Below, piece by piece: positions 25,801-40,800 of a stretch of DNA of 64,000 bases. The DNA lies in contig JAYKKM010000149.1 of NCBI GenBank assembly GCA_035772405.1, positions 5,082,501 through 5,146,500 on the forward strand, read 5' to 3'. The number at the start of each line of letters is the position of its first letter. Position 1 is the stretch's first letter. Source of the DNA: Chrysogorgia sp. JL179-B06 (lineage: Eukaryota > Cnidaria > Anthozoa > Scleralcyonacea > Chrysogorgiidae). Made by a program: the position numbers and the translations under genes. The notes below the pieces were generated by a model. The model made no database searches. It saw nothing but the letters and a program-made list of their open reading frames with translations, and was not told where the DNA came from.

Positions 25801-28800
25801 CGCTTGTGTTATTGTTTTGATTTGTGAAACTGGCCTCTAACCTTCTAACTACCTCAATTTATTACGTTTTCTTGTTGTTTGGTTATCTTCTTACGACATA
25901 ATAAGCTGTTTACAAAAGTCGTTTAAATCAATTTGTATAGTGATGTCTGACTCAAGAGTTTGTCGAATATTGTGAACCGCACTCTTCGTGCCGTCGTCTG
26001 TCAGCGTGTTCTATAATATTCTCAACGGCTTCGATTACGATGGCCTTGTCCAATACAATGGCAATGATTTACATCAGTGAGCGTTCGTTTCTAGCGCAAT
26101 ATCTGTTCCTCTACTCATAGAATATATGGAATATAAGGATCTTGCCATGAAACTGTGCGTCTTGAAGGAAACTTTGAAATTCACGCATCAAACGGCAAAC
26201 AACGAGCGACTGATACCTGTCTCAAAACAGAATCAATCGCACTTTCTGCAACATCTTCCCCAAAAATGAAGTCACATACAAAACGGCGAAACACATCAAC
26301 TTTTAAAAACACTAAACCCAACAACTCATACTACAGGAAAAGCCACCTAGCACTCTCCGACGATAAAACGACGCAATGCCATCACTCCTTCCCAGTACTT
26401 TATTACCGAACCCTCCATCTGTACCAACTGCACCATCGGTGATACTCTCCATCTATTCCAAGTCCCCTACCATCTGTTACAATCTGTTACCGTCTGTTAC
26501 CGTCTGCTACGATCTGCTACGATTTGTTACTACCTGCTACCGTCTGTTACCGTCTGCGCCATCGGTACCATCGGTAGCATCCGTCCTACTCTCCATCTAT
26601 TCTAAGTCCCCTACCATCTGTTACAATCTGTTACCGTCTGTTACCGTCTGCTACCATCTGCTACGATTTGTTACTACCTGCTACCGTCTGTTACCGTCTG
26701 TTACCATCTGCACCATCGGTACCATCGGTAGCATCCGTCCTACCATCTATTCTAAGTCCCCTACCATCTGTTACAATCTGTTACCGTCTGTTACCATCTG
26801 CTACCATCTGCTACGATCTGTTACTACCTGCTACCGTCTGTTACCGTCTGTTACCATCTGCACCATCGGTACCATCGGTAGCATCCGTCCTACTCTCCAT
26901 CTATTCTAAGTTCCCTACCATCTGTTACAATCTGTTACCGTCTGTTACCGTCTGCTACGATCTGTTACGATCTGTTACTACCCGCTACCGTCTGTTACCG
27001 TCGGTTACCATCTGCACCATCGGTACCATCGGTAGCATCCGTCCTACTGTCCATCTATTCTAAGTCCCCTACCATCTGTTACAATCTGTTACCGTCTGTT
27101 ACCGTCTGCTACCATCTGCTACGATCTGTTACTACCTGCTACCGTCTGTTACCATCTGCACCATCGGTACCATCGGTAGCATCCGTCCTACTCTCCATCT
27201 ATTGTAAGTACCCTACCATCTGTTACAATCTGTTACCGTCTGCTATCATCTGCTACGATCTGTTGCTACCTGCTACCGTCTGTTACCGTCTGTTACCATC
27301 TGCACCATCGGTACCATCGGTACCATCGGTAGCATCCATCCTACTCTCCATTTATTCTAAGTCCCCTACCATCTGTTACAATCTGTTACCGTCTGTTACC
27401 GACTGCTACCATCTGCTACGATCTGTTACTACCCGCTACCGTCTGTTACCGTCTGTTACCATCTGCACCATCGGTAGCATCCGTCCTACTCTCCATCTAT
27501 TCTAAGTCCCCTACCATCTGTTACAATCTGTTACCGTCTGTTACCGTCTGCTACCATCTGCTACGATCTGTTACCACCTGCTACCGTCTGTTACCGTCTG
27601 TTACCATCTGCTACGATCTGTTACTACCCGCTACCGTCTGTTACCGTCTGTTACCATCTGCACCATCGGTAGCATCCATCCTACTCTCCATCTATTCTAA
27701 GTCCCCTACCATCTGTTACAATCTGTTACCGTCTGTTACCATCTGCTACCATCTGCTACGATCTGTTACTACCTGCTACCGTCTGTTACCGTCTGTTACC
27801 ATCTGCACCATCGGTACCATCGGTAGCATCCGTCCTACTCTCCATCTATTCTAAGTCCCCTACCATCTGTTACAATCTGTTACCGTCTGTTACCGTCTGC
27901 TACGATCTGTTACGATCTGTTACTACCCGCTACCGTCTGTTACCGTCGGTTACCATCTGCACCATCGGTACCATCGGTAGCATCCGTCCTACTCTCCATC
28001 TATTCTAAGTCCCCTACCATCTGTTACAATCTGTTACCGTCTGTTACCGTCTGCTACCATCTGCTACGATCTGTTACTACCTGCTACCGTCTGTTACCAT
28101 CTGCACCATCGGTACCATCGGTAGCATCCGTCCTACTCTCCATCTATTGTAAGTACCCTACCATCTGTTACAATCTGTTACCGTCTGCTATCATCTGCTA
28201 CGATCTGTTGCTACCTGCTACCGTCTGTTACCGTCTGTTACCATCTGCACCATCGGTACCATCGGTACCATCGGTAGCATCCATCCTACTCTCCATTTAT
28301 TCTAAGTCCCCTACCATCTGTTACAATCTGTTACCGTCTGTTACCGACTGCTACCATCTGCTACGATCTGTTACTACCCGCTACCGTCTGTTACCGTCTG
28401 TTACCATCTGCACCATCGGTAGCATCCGTCCTACTCTCCATCTATTCTAAGTCCCCTACCATCTGTTACAATCTGTTACCGTCTGTTACCGTCTGCTACC
28501 ATCTGCTACGATCTGTTACCACCTGCTACCGTCTGTTACCGTCTGTTACCATCTGCACCATCGGTAGCATCCATCCTACTCTCCATCTATTCTAAGTCCC
28601 CTACCATCTGTTACAATCTGTTACCGTCTGTTACCGACTGCTACCATCTGCTACGATCTGTTACTACCCGCTACCGTCTGTTACCGTCTGTTACCGTCTG
28701 TTACCATCTGCACCATCGGTAGCATCCGTCCTACTCTCCATCTATTCTAAGTCCCCTACCATCTGTTACAATCTGTTACCGTCTGTTACCGTCTGCTACC

Positions 28801-31800
28801 ATCTGCTACGATCTGTTACTACCCGCTACCGTATGTTACCGTCTGTTACCATCTGCACCATCCGTACCATCGGTACCATCGGTAGCATCCGTCCTACTCT
28901 CCATCTATTCTAAGTCCCCTACCATCTGTTACAATCTGTTACCGTCTGTTACCGTCTGCTACCATCTGCTACAATCTGTTACTACCTGCTACCGTCTGTT
29001 ACCGTCTGTTACCATCGGTAGCATCCGTCCTACTCTCCGTCTATTCTAAGTCCCCTACCATCTGTTACAATCTGTTACCGTCTGTTACCGTCTGCTACCA
29101 TCTGCTACGATTTGTTACTACCTGCTACCGTCTGTTACCGTCTGTTACCATCTGCACCATCGGTACCATCGGTAGCATCCGTCCTACTCTCCATCTATTC
29201 TAAGTCCCCTACCATCTGTTACAATCTGTTACCGTCTGTTACCATCTGCTACCATCTGCTACGATCTGTTACTACCCGCTACCGTATGTCACCGTCTGTT
29301 ACCATCTGCACCATCGGTACCATCGGTAGCATCCGTCCTACTCTACATCTATTCTAAGTCCCCTACCATCTGTTACAATCTGTTACCGTCTGTTACCGTC
29401 TGCTACCATCTGCTACGATCTGTTACTACCTGCTACCGTCTGTTACCATCTGCACCATCGGTACCATCGGTAGCATCGGTAGCATCCGGCCTACTCTCCA
29501 TCTATTGTAAGTCCCCTACCATCTGTTACAATCTGTTACCGTCTGTTACCGTCTGCTACCATCTGCTACGATCTGTTGCTACCTGCTACCGTCTGTTACC
29601 GTCTGTTACCATCTGCACCATCGGTACCATCGGTAGCATCCATCCTACTCTCCATCTATTCTAAGTCCCCTACCATCTGTTACAATCTGTTACCGTCTGT
29701 TACCGACTGCTACCATCTGCTACGATCTGTTACTACCTGCTACCGTCTGTTACCGTCTGTTACCGTCTGTTACCGTCTGTTACCGTCTGTTACCATCTGC
29801 ACCATCGGTAGCATCCGTCCTACTCTCCATCTATTCTAAGTCCCCTGCCATCTGTTACAATCTGTTACCGTCTGTTACCGTCTGCTACCATCTGCTACGA
29901 TCCGTTACTACCATACATGTCCAATATAACCATCGGGATGCATCTGCATCAGATGGTTACCGATCGCGACCGATTGTAAACTGATCCCTTCCCTTCCTAA
30001 GTCATGCATCTGCATCAGATGGTTACCGATCGCAACCGATTGTAAACTGATCCCTTCCTAAGCGTACTAAGCATCGGTATGCATCTGCATCAGATGCCTA
30101 CCGATCGCCACCGATTGTAAACTGATGCTCCTACACCTCTGCCAACTTTCCTACCGATGGCACCGATGGCTCCGATCGCTTCAATAATAATGGATACTTT
30201 ATCTGTTCCTACGCTACAATTCATTCATACCACATACAAGAGTTTCTAAACCCAAACAATTCAGCCATATAGTTTGTGTGTTATGTATTACCTCGTTCTT
30301 AAAAAACTTCAAACACATATGTTACGTTACACCATCGACACCGATAGCTTTAATGATCATGCATAATTTATCTGTTATGTATTATCTCGTTCTTATAAAA
30401 ACTTGCAACAACTGTATCTCACGTTCTCAAATAACCTTGTAACAAATATCCTACGCTACAATTCATTCATAACACATATAAATGTTTCTTAACCCAAACA
30501 AACTCTTCACATATATCACTACTATTATTACGATGACTTCAATTGTCACATCCATACTTTATCTGTTATGTACTATTACCTCGTTCTTAAAAAAACTTGC
30601 AACAACTGTATCTTACGTTCTTAAATAACCATGTAACAAATATCCTGCGCTACAATTCATTCATAACACATATAAGTGTTTCTTAACCTAAACAAACTCT
30701 TGACATGTCTCCTTCTTAAAAAACTTCAAACACATATGTTACGTTACACCATCGCCACCGATACCTTTAATGATCATGCATAATTTATCTGTTATGTATT
30801 ATCTCGTTCTTAAAAAAACTTGCAACAACTGTATCTTACGTTCTAAAATAACCATGTAACAAATATCCAACGCTACAATTTCATTCATAACACATATAAA
30901 TGTTTCTTAACCCAAACAAACTCTTCACATCTATCACTACTATGTATTACCTCGTTCTTAAAAAAAATTGCAACAAATATCTCACGTTCTCAAATAACCA
31001 TGTAACAAATATCCTACGCCACAATTCATTAATGATCATGCATAATTTGTCTCTTATGTATTACCTCGTTCTTAAAAATACTTATAAATCAAATATCTTA
31101 CGTTTTCAAATAACATTGTAACAAATATCCTACGCAACAATTCATTCATACCACATATCAATGTTTCTTAACCCAAACAAACTCTTCAAATGGCCTGCTT
31201 GCCATATCATCGCTGCGATCGCTCAATTTTAAAATCGACGATCGTACCTATCATATTAAAACCACACGCTCAGCGATCCTGCCCATCACACCGAACGCTC
31301 ATTCGAAATATCTGTTGAACCCCAAAACGATACTTGCCGCAGTTACGCCTGTTTCAAACGTCCAATTTTTCATGTGTCCAATCAAATACATCGCATTATG
31401 CACATGATAAATTCCACCTATGAAACAATTAATTTACACTTATTTGCAATATTAACCGCTTCCGTAGACGGTCCAATATAACGACCAAAGTGCGATGGTC
31501 TCAAACGTCCAATTTATCATGAGTCGGATGTAATACGGTTCGTCGAAACAAACTGGGACGACATTTAAGTTCACTACTTTTAAAATGCAATCCGAACGAC
31601 TTCTTTTTACGGGAGCTCCATTACTTTCCACAAAATGATAAGTTCTATGTTTCAAACCGACGTGCAATTTCTCCAACCTAATACGCATTATATTCGACAC
31701 ATGATAAATTCCACGTTTCAAATAGGCCTAATACTGATAAGATCGATTACAATGAAAAGCTGTGCTTGTGATAGTAAAGACACTTCTCTTTGTTTACAAA

Positions 31801-34800
31801 GCCCGCTATCAATACCGCTGACTATGTTTGTTTGCCGCGATCGCAGCGATTATATGGAAACAGGTGCGATCGTTAAAGTTTCTTAACACAAACAATTTCT
31901 GCACATCACTACTATTTGTTTTAACATGTCTCTTCATTTTCTCCCAAAATTTCTCGCCTTTATTTACATCAATTTACGACCAAACTGGGCACAAAATAAA
32001 AATATCACACCACATTCCTTTCTTTTCTCCCCACTTCGTCACACCCCAATATCCTGTCTGTCACATCCTTCTATAATTAATCCGTCATTCTCTGACCTTC
32101 TAACAAAAACCCTTCCAAAAATTATTAACGTCATACTTTATTTAACTTACACAAAACGTTCACAACAACCCAAAACACGTGTTGTTATAAATATTGCTCG
32201 CCATCATCTAATTGTTAAGTCAAAACAATTATTTAATAAAAACAAACCTTTCGTCACTTCTGCCAAGTAACATAATCACACTAGCTAATAACTATTTACA
32301 TATAAATCTCCCCTTAAATACTAATACTCCACTAATAACTATTTTGATATAACTACTCTCATTATCTTGCTAGTACACTCAACGAAACTTACTTTCATTA
32401 AAAATATTTTTACTTTCTCCATGCATTTACAAATGTCTTTCAACATAATTTATCTAATGATTACTAACTTAACACACTTATTTTCACTTATATCCTTGGC
32501 GCAGTTATGCTGTTTCAAACGTCCAATTTCTCATGTGTCCAATCAAATACATCTCATTATGCACATGATAAGTTCGTAATTGCGGTCGAACGAAATATTA
32601 AGTTCCACCCCTTCGGACGGATATGAGGACCAATGCAAAGTGCGACGGTTTCAAACGTACAATTTATCATGTGCCAAGTGTAATACGCCTCGTCAAAATA
32701 AACTGGGACGACATTTTAGTTCATCAAAATAAACTTGGACGACATTTAAGTTTACTACTTTTAAAATGCAATCCGAACGACTTCTTTTTACGGAAGGCCG
32801 ATTACGTCTATGAAACAATTAACTTCCACTTGTTTGCAATATTAACTTCCATGCACCGCTTCCGGCGACGGCAATATAACGACCAAAGTGCGATGGTCTC
32901 AAACGTCCAATTTATCATGTGTCCAATGTAATACGGTTCGTGGAAACAAACTGGGACGACATTTAAGTTTACTACTTTTAAAATGCAATCCCAACCACTT
33001 CTTTTTACGGCAGGTCCATCACTTTCCACAAAATGATAAATTCTATGTTTGAAACCGACGTCCAATTTGTCGAACCTAATACACATTATATTCCACACAT
33101 GATAAATTCGACGTTTCAAATAGCCCTTACTGATAACATCAACTACAATGAAAAGCTGTGCTTGCGATACTAAAACACACTTGGGCTTTCTTTCCTTCGA
33201 CTTGTGACACGACAAACCCCGCTATCAATACCGCTGACTATGTTTGTTTTGCCGCGATCGCAGCGATTGCATGGAAACAGGTGCGAGCGTTAAAGTTTCT
33301 TAACACAAACAATTTCTGCACATCACTACTATTTATTATTGATATGTCTCTTCATTTTCTCCCAAAATTTCTCGCCTTTATTTACATCCATTTACGACCA
33401 AACTGCACAGAAACTAAAAATATCACTTTTCTCCCCACTTCGTCACACCCCAATATCCTGTAATACTAATTAGCTTATAGATATTCACCTTAATCTGTCA
33501 CATCCTTCTATAATTAATCCGTCATTCTCTGACCTTCTAACAAAAACCCTTCCACAAATTATTAACGTCATACTTTATTTAACTTACACAAAACGTTCAC
33601 AACAACCCAAAACACGTGTTGTTATAAATATTGCTCGCCATCATCTAATTGTTAAGTCAAAACAATTCTTTAATAAAAACAAACCTTTCGTCACTTCTGC
33701 CAAGTAACATAATCACACTAGCTAATAACTATTTACATATAAATCTCCCCTTAAATACTAATACTCCACTAATAACTATTTTGATATAACTACTCTCATT
33801 ATCTTGCTAGTACACTCAACGAAACTTACTTTCATTAAAAATATTTTTACTTTCTCCATGCATTTACAAATGTCTTTCAACATAATTTATCTAATGATTA
33901 CTAACTTAACACACTTATTTTCACTTATATCCTTGGCGCAGTTATGCTGTTTCAAACGTCCAATTTCTCATGTGTCCAATCAAATACATCGCATTATGTA
34001 CATGATAAGTTCGTAATTGCGGTCGAACGAAACATTAAGTTCCACCCCTTCGGACGGATATGAGGACCAATGCAAAGTGCGACGGTTTCAAACGTACAAT
34101 TTATCATGTGCCAAGTGTAATACGCCTCGTCAAAATAAACTGGGACGATATTTTAGTTCATCAAAATAAACTTGGACGACATTTAAGTTTACTACTTTTA
34201 AAATGCAATCCGAACGACTTCTTTTTACGGAAGGCCGATTACGTCTATGAAACAATTAACTTCCACTTGTTTGCAATATTAACTTCCATGCACCGCTTCC
34301 GGCGACGGCAATATAACGACCAAAGTGCGATGGTCTCAAACGTCCAATTTATCATGTGTCCAATGTAATACGGTTCGTCGAAACAAACTGGGACGACATT
34401 TAAGTTTACTACTTTTAAAATGCAATCCCAACCACTTCTTTTTACGGCAGGTCCATCACTTTCCACAAAATGATAAATTCTATGTTTGAAACCCGACGTC
34501 CAATTTGTCGAACCTAATACACATTATATTCCACACATGAGAAATTCGACGTTTCAAATAACCCTTACTGATAAGATCAACTACAATGAAAAGCTGTGCT
34601 TGCGATACTAAAACACACTTGGGCTTTCTTTCCTTCGACTTGTGACACGACAAACCCCGCTATCAATACCGCTGACTATGTTTGTTTTGCCGCGATCGCA
34701 GCGATTGCATGGAAACAGGTGCGAGCGTTAAAGTTTCTTAACACAAACAATTTCTGCACATCACTACTATTTATTATTAATATGTCTCTTCATTTTCTCC

Positions 34801-37800
34801 CAAAATTTCTCGCCTTTATTTACACCATTTACGACCAAACTGCACAGAAACTAAAAATATCACTTTTCTCCCCACTTCGTCACACCCCAATATCCTGTAA
34901 TACTAATTCGCTTATAGATATTCACCTTAATCTGTCACATCCTTCTATAATTAATCCGTCATGCTCTGACCTTCTAACAAAAACCCTTCCACAAATTATT
35001 AACGTCATACTTTATTTAACTTACACAAAACGTTCTAATAACTATTTACATATAAATACTAATACTCCACCAATAACTATTTTCATAAAAACTACAATTA
35101 ACAAATGTCAAACCATTAAACTAAACAAATCTTTGTATCGCACTTTCTGCAACATCTTCCCCAAAAATGAACTCACATACAAAACGGCGAAACACATCAA
35201 CTTTTAAAAACACTAAACCCAACAACTCATACAAGAAAAGCCACCTAAACATATACCTAGCACTCTCCGACAACGACGCCATGTTTCTTGCAACGATAAA
35301 ACGAGCTTAATGCATCACTCCTTCCCAGTACTTTATTACCGAACCCTCCATCTGTCCATCGGTACCATCGGTACCATCGGTACCATCGGTAGCATCCGTC
35401 ATACTCTCCATCTATTCCAAGTCCCCTACCATCTGTTACAATCTGTTACCGTCTGTTACCGTCTGCTACCATCTGCTACGATCTGTTACTACCTGCTACC
35501 GTCTGTTACCGTCTGTTACCATCTGCACCATCGGTACCATCGGTACCATCGGTAGCATCCGTCCTACTCTCCATCTATTCCAAGTCCCCTACCATCTGTT
35601 ACAATCTGCTACCGTCTGTTACCGTCTGTTACCGTCTGCTTCCATCTGCTACCGTCTGTTACCGTCTGCTACCATCTGCTACCATCTGTTACTACCTGCT
35701 ACCGTCTGTTACCGACTGTTACCATCTGCACCATCGGTACCATCGGTAGCATCCGTCTTACTCTCCATCTATTCTAAGTCCCCTACCATCTGTTACAATC
35801 TGTTACCGTCTGTTACCATCTGCTTCCATCTGCTACCGTCTGTTACCGTCTGCTACCATCTGCTACGATCTGTTACTACCTGCTACCGTCTGTTACCGAC
35901 TGTTACCGTCTGTTACCGTCTGCTACCATCTGCTACCATCTGTTACCATCTGCACCATCGGTACCATCGGTAGCATCCGTCCTACTCTCCATCTATTCTA
36001 AGTCCCCTACCATCTGTTACAATCTGTTACCGTCTGTTACCGTCTGTTACCATCTGCTTCCATCTGCTACCATCTGTTACCGTCTGTTACCGTCTGCTAC
36101 CGTCTGTTACCATCTGTTACCGTCTGTTACCGTCTGCTACCGTCTGTTACCATCTGCTTCCATCTGCTACCATCTGTTACCGTCTGTTACCATCTGCTTC
36201 CATCTGCTACCATCTGTTACTACCTGCTACCGTCTGTCACCGACTGTTACCATCCGCACCATCGGTACCATCGGTGCCATCGGTAGCATCCGTCCTACTC
36301 TCCATCTATTCTAAGTCCCCTACCATCTGTTACAATCTGTAACCGTCTGTTACCATCTGCTTCCATCTGCTACCATCTGTTACCGTCTGTTACCGTCTGT
36401 TACCATCTGCTACCGTCTGTTACCGTCTGTTACCGTCTGCTACCATCTGCTACCGTCTGTTACCGTCTGTTACCATCTGCTTCCATCTGCTACCGTCTGT
36501 TACCGTCTGTTACCATCTGCTTCCATCTGCTACCGTCTGTTACCGTCTGTTACCATCTGCTACCGTCTGTTACCATCTGCTTCCATCTGCTACCATCTGT
36601 TACCGTCTGTTACCAAATGCTTCCATCTGCTACCATCTGTTACTACCTGCTACCGTCTGTCACCGACTGTTACCATCCGCACCATCGGTACCATCGGTGC
36701 CATCGGTAGCATCCGTCCTACTCTCCATCTATTCTAAGTCCCCTACCATCTGTTACAATCTGTAACCGTCTGTTACCATCTGCTTCCATCTGCTACCGTC
36801 TGTTACCGTCTGCTTCCATCTGCTACCGTCTGTTACCGTCTGCTACCATCTGCTACGATCTGTTACTACCTGCTACCGTCTGTTACCGACTGTTACCATC
36901 TGCACCATCGGTACCATCGGTACCATCGGTAGCATCCGTCCTACTCTCCATCTATTCTAAGTCCCCTACCATCTGTTACAATCTGTTACCGTCTGTGACC
37001 GTCTGTTACCATCTGCTTCCATCTGCTACCGTCTGTTACCGTCTGCTACCACCTGCTACGATCTGTTACTACCTGCTACCGTCTGTTACCGACTGTTACC
37101 ATCGGTACCATCGGTAGCAGCCGTCCTACTCTCCATCTATTCTAAGTCCCCTACCATCTGTTACAATCTGTTACCGTCTGTTACCGTCTGTTACCATCTG
37201 CTTCCATCTGCTACCGCCTGTTACCGTCTGCTACCATCTGCTACGATCTGTTACTACCTGCTACCGTCTGTTACCGACTGTTACCATCTGCACCATCGGT
37301 ACCATCGGTACCATCGGTAGCATCCGTCCTACTCTCCATCTATTCTAAGTCCCCTACCATCTGTTACAATCTGTTACCGTCTGTTACCATCTGCTTCCAT
37401 CTGCTACCGTCTGTTACCGTCTGTTACCATCTGCTTCCATCTGCTACAGTCTGTTACCGTCTGCTACCATCTGCTACGATCTGTTACCATCTGCTACCGT
37501 CTGTTACCATCTGTTACCGTCTGTTACTGTCTGCTACCATCTGCTACCATCTGTTACCATCTGCTTCCATCTGCTACCATCTGTTACCGTCTGTTACCAT
37601 CTGCTTCCATCTGCTACCATCTGTTACTACCTGCTACCGTCTGTTACCGACTGTTACCATCTGCACCATCGGTACCATCGGTACCATCGGTAGCATCCGT
37701 CCTACTCTCCATCTATTCTAAGTCCCCTACCATCTGTTACCGTCTGTTACCGTCTGTTACCGTCTGTTACCATCTGCTTCCATCTGCTACCGTCTGTTAC

Positions 37801-40800
37801 CGTCTGCTACCATCTGCTACGATCTGTTACTACCTGCTACCGTCTGTTACCGACTGTTACCATCTGCACCATCGGTACCATCGGTAGCAGCCGTCCTACT
37901 CTCCATCTATTCTAAGTCCCCTACCATCTGTTACAATCTGTTACCGTCTGTTACCGTCTGTTACCGTCTGTTACCATCTGCTTCCATCTGCTACCGCCTG
38001 TTACCGTCTGCTACCATCTGCTACCATCTGTTACTACCTGCTACCGTCTGTTACCGACTGTTACCATCTGCACCATCGGTACCATCCGTCCTACTCTCCA
38101 TCTATTCTAAGTCCCCTACCATCTGTTACCGTCTGTTACCGTCTGCTACCATCTGCTACCGTCTGTTACCATCTGCTACCGTCTGCTACCATCTGCTACC
38201 GTCTGTTACCGTCTGTTACCATCTGCTTCCATCTGCTACCATCTGTTACCGTCTGTTACCATCTGCTTCCATCTGCTACCATCTGTTACCGTCTGTTACT
38301 ATCTGCTTCCATCTGCTACCATCTGTTACTACCTGCTACCGTCTGTTACCGACTGTTACCATCTGCACCATCGGTACCATCGGTAGCATCCGTCCTACTC
38401 TCCATCTATTCTAAGTCCCCTACCATCTGTTACAATCTGTTACCGTCTGTTACCATCTGCTACAGTCTGTTACCGTCTGCTACCATCTGCTACGATCTGT
38501 TACCATCTGCTACCGTCTGTTACCATCTGTTACCGTCTGTTACTGTCTGCTACCATCTGCTACCGTCTGTTACCGTCTGTTACCATCTGCTACCATCTGT
38601 TACCGTCTGTTACCATCTGCTTCCATCTGCTACCATCTGTTACTACCTGCTACCGTCTGTTACCGACTGTTACCATCTGCACCATCGGTACCATCGGTAG
38701 CATCCGTCCTACTCTCCATCTATTCTAAGTCCCCTACCATCTGTTACCGTCTGTTACCGTCTGTTACCATCTGCTTCCATCTGCTACCGCCTGTTACCGT
38801 GTGCTACCATCTGCTACGATCTGTTACTACCTGCTACCGTCTGTTACCGACTGTTACCATCTGCACCATCGGTACCATCGGTAGCAGCCGTCCTACTCTC
38901 CATCTATTCTAAGTCCCCTACCATCTGTTACAATATGTTACCGTCTGTTACCGTCTGTTACCATCTGCTTCCATCTGCTACCGCCTGTTACCGTCTGCTA
39001 CCATCTGCTACGATCTGTTACTACCTGCTACCGTCTGTTACCGACTGTTACCATCTGCACCATCGGTACCATCGGTACCATCGGTAGCATCCGTCCTACT
39101 CTCCATCTATTCTAAGTCCCCTACCATCTGTTACAATCTGTTACCGTCTGTTACCATCTGCTTCCATCTGCTACCGTCTGTTACCGTCTGTTACCATCTG
39201 CTTCCATCTGCTACAGTCTGTTACCGTCTGCTACCATCTGCTACGATCTGTTACCATCTGCTACCGTCTGTTACCATCTGTTACCGTCTGTTACCGTCTG
39301 CTACCATCTGTTACCGTCTGTTACCATCTGCTTCCATCTGCTACCATCTGTTACCGTCTGTTACCATCTGCTTCCATCTGCTACCATCTGTTACTACCTG
39401 CTACCGTCTGTTACCATCTGCTATCCGATGGCTATACTGGACATACCTCGTTACTACCCGCTACCGTATGTTACCGTCTGTTACCATCTGCACCATCGGT
39501 ACCATCGGTAGCATCCGTCCTACTCTCCATCTATTCTAAGTCCCCTACCATCTGTTACAATCTGTTACCGTCTGTTACCGTCTGCTACCATCTGCTACGA
39601 TCTGTTACTACCTGCTACCGTCTGTTACAGTCTGTTACCATTTGCACCATCGGTAGCATCCGTCCTACTCTCCATCTATTCTAAGTCCCCTACCATCTGT
39701 TACAATCTGTTACCGTCTGTTACCGTCTGCTACCATCTGCTACGATTTGTTACTACCTGCTACCGTCTGTTACCGTCTGTTACCATCTGCACCATCGGTC
39801 TCTCCATCTATTCTAAGTCCCCTACCATCTGTTACAATCTGTTACCGTCTGTTACCATCTGCTACCATCTGCTACGATCTGTTACTACCCGCTACCGTAT
39901 GTTACCGTCTGTTACCATCTGCACCATCGGTAGCATCCGTCCTACTCTCCATCTATTCTAAGTCCCCTACCATCTGTTACAATTTGTTACCGTCTGTTAC
40001 CGTCTGCTACCATCTGCTACGATCTGTTACTACCTGCTACCGTCTGTTACCATCTGTTACCATCGGTACCATCGGTACCATCGGTACCATCGGTAGCATC
40101 CATCCTACTCTCCATCTATTCTAAGTCCCCTACCATCTGTTACAATCTGTTACCGTCTGTTACCGACTGCTACCATCTGCTACGATCTGTTACTACCTGC
40201 TACCGTCTGTTAGCGTCTGTTAACGTCTGTTACCGTCTGTTACCATCTGCACCATCGGTAGCATCCGTCCTACTCTCCATCTATTCTAAGTCCCCTACCA
40301 TCTGTTACAATCTGTTACCGTCTGTTACCGTCTGCTACCATCTGCTACGATCTGTTACTACCTGCTACCGTCTGTTACCGTCTGTTACCATCTGCACCAT
40401 CGGTAGCATCCGTCCTACTCTCCATCTATTCTAAGTCCCCTACCATCTGTTACAATCTGTTACCGTCTGTTACCGTCTGCTACCATCTGCTACGATCTGT
40501 TACTACCCGCTACCGTATGTTACCGTCTGTTACCATCTGCACCATCGGTACCATCGGTAGCATCCGTCCTACTCTCCATCTATTCTAAGTCCCCTACCAT
40601 CTGTTACAATCTGTTACCGTCTGTTACCGTCTGCTACCATATGCTACGATCTGTTACTACCTGCTACCGTCTGTTACCGTCTGTTATCATCTGCACCATC
40701 GGTAGCATCCGTCCTACTCTCCGTCTATTCTAAGTCCCCTACCATCTGTTACGATCTGTTACCGTCTGTTACCGTCTGCTACCATCTGCTACGATCTGTT

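Larger units (their letters stand above)
29913..39448. mobile_element. Giant satellite-carrying TIR element 2 (nested in element 1)
   Basis: 9536 bp with the same ends as element 1: 29913 (ATACATGTCCAATATAAC) and 39448 (inverse of AGGTATGTCCAGTATAGC). It is flanked by a perfect 10-bp duplication CGTTACTACC (29903-29912, 39449-39458). Removing it with one duplicate rejoins the D monomer as GTTACTACC-CGCTACCG, the form seen in neighbouring monomers. Blocks A (29927-30182), B (30200-31190), C (31190-35340), D (35350-39425) are in the same order. No coding capacity recognised. Confidence 0.9.
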
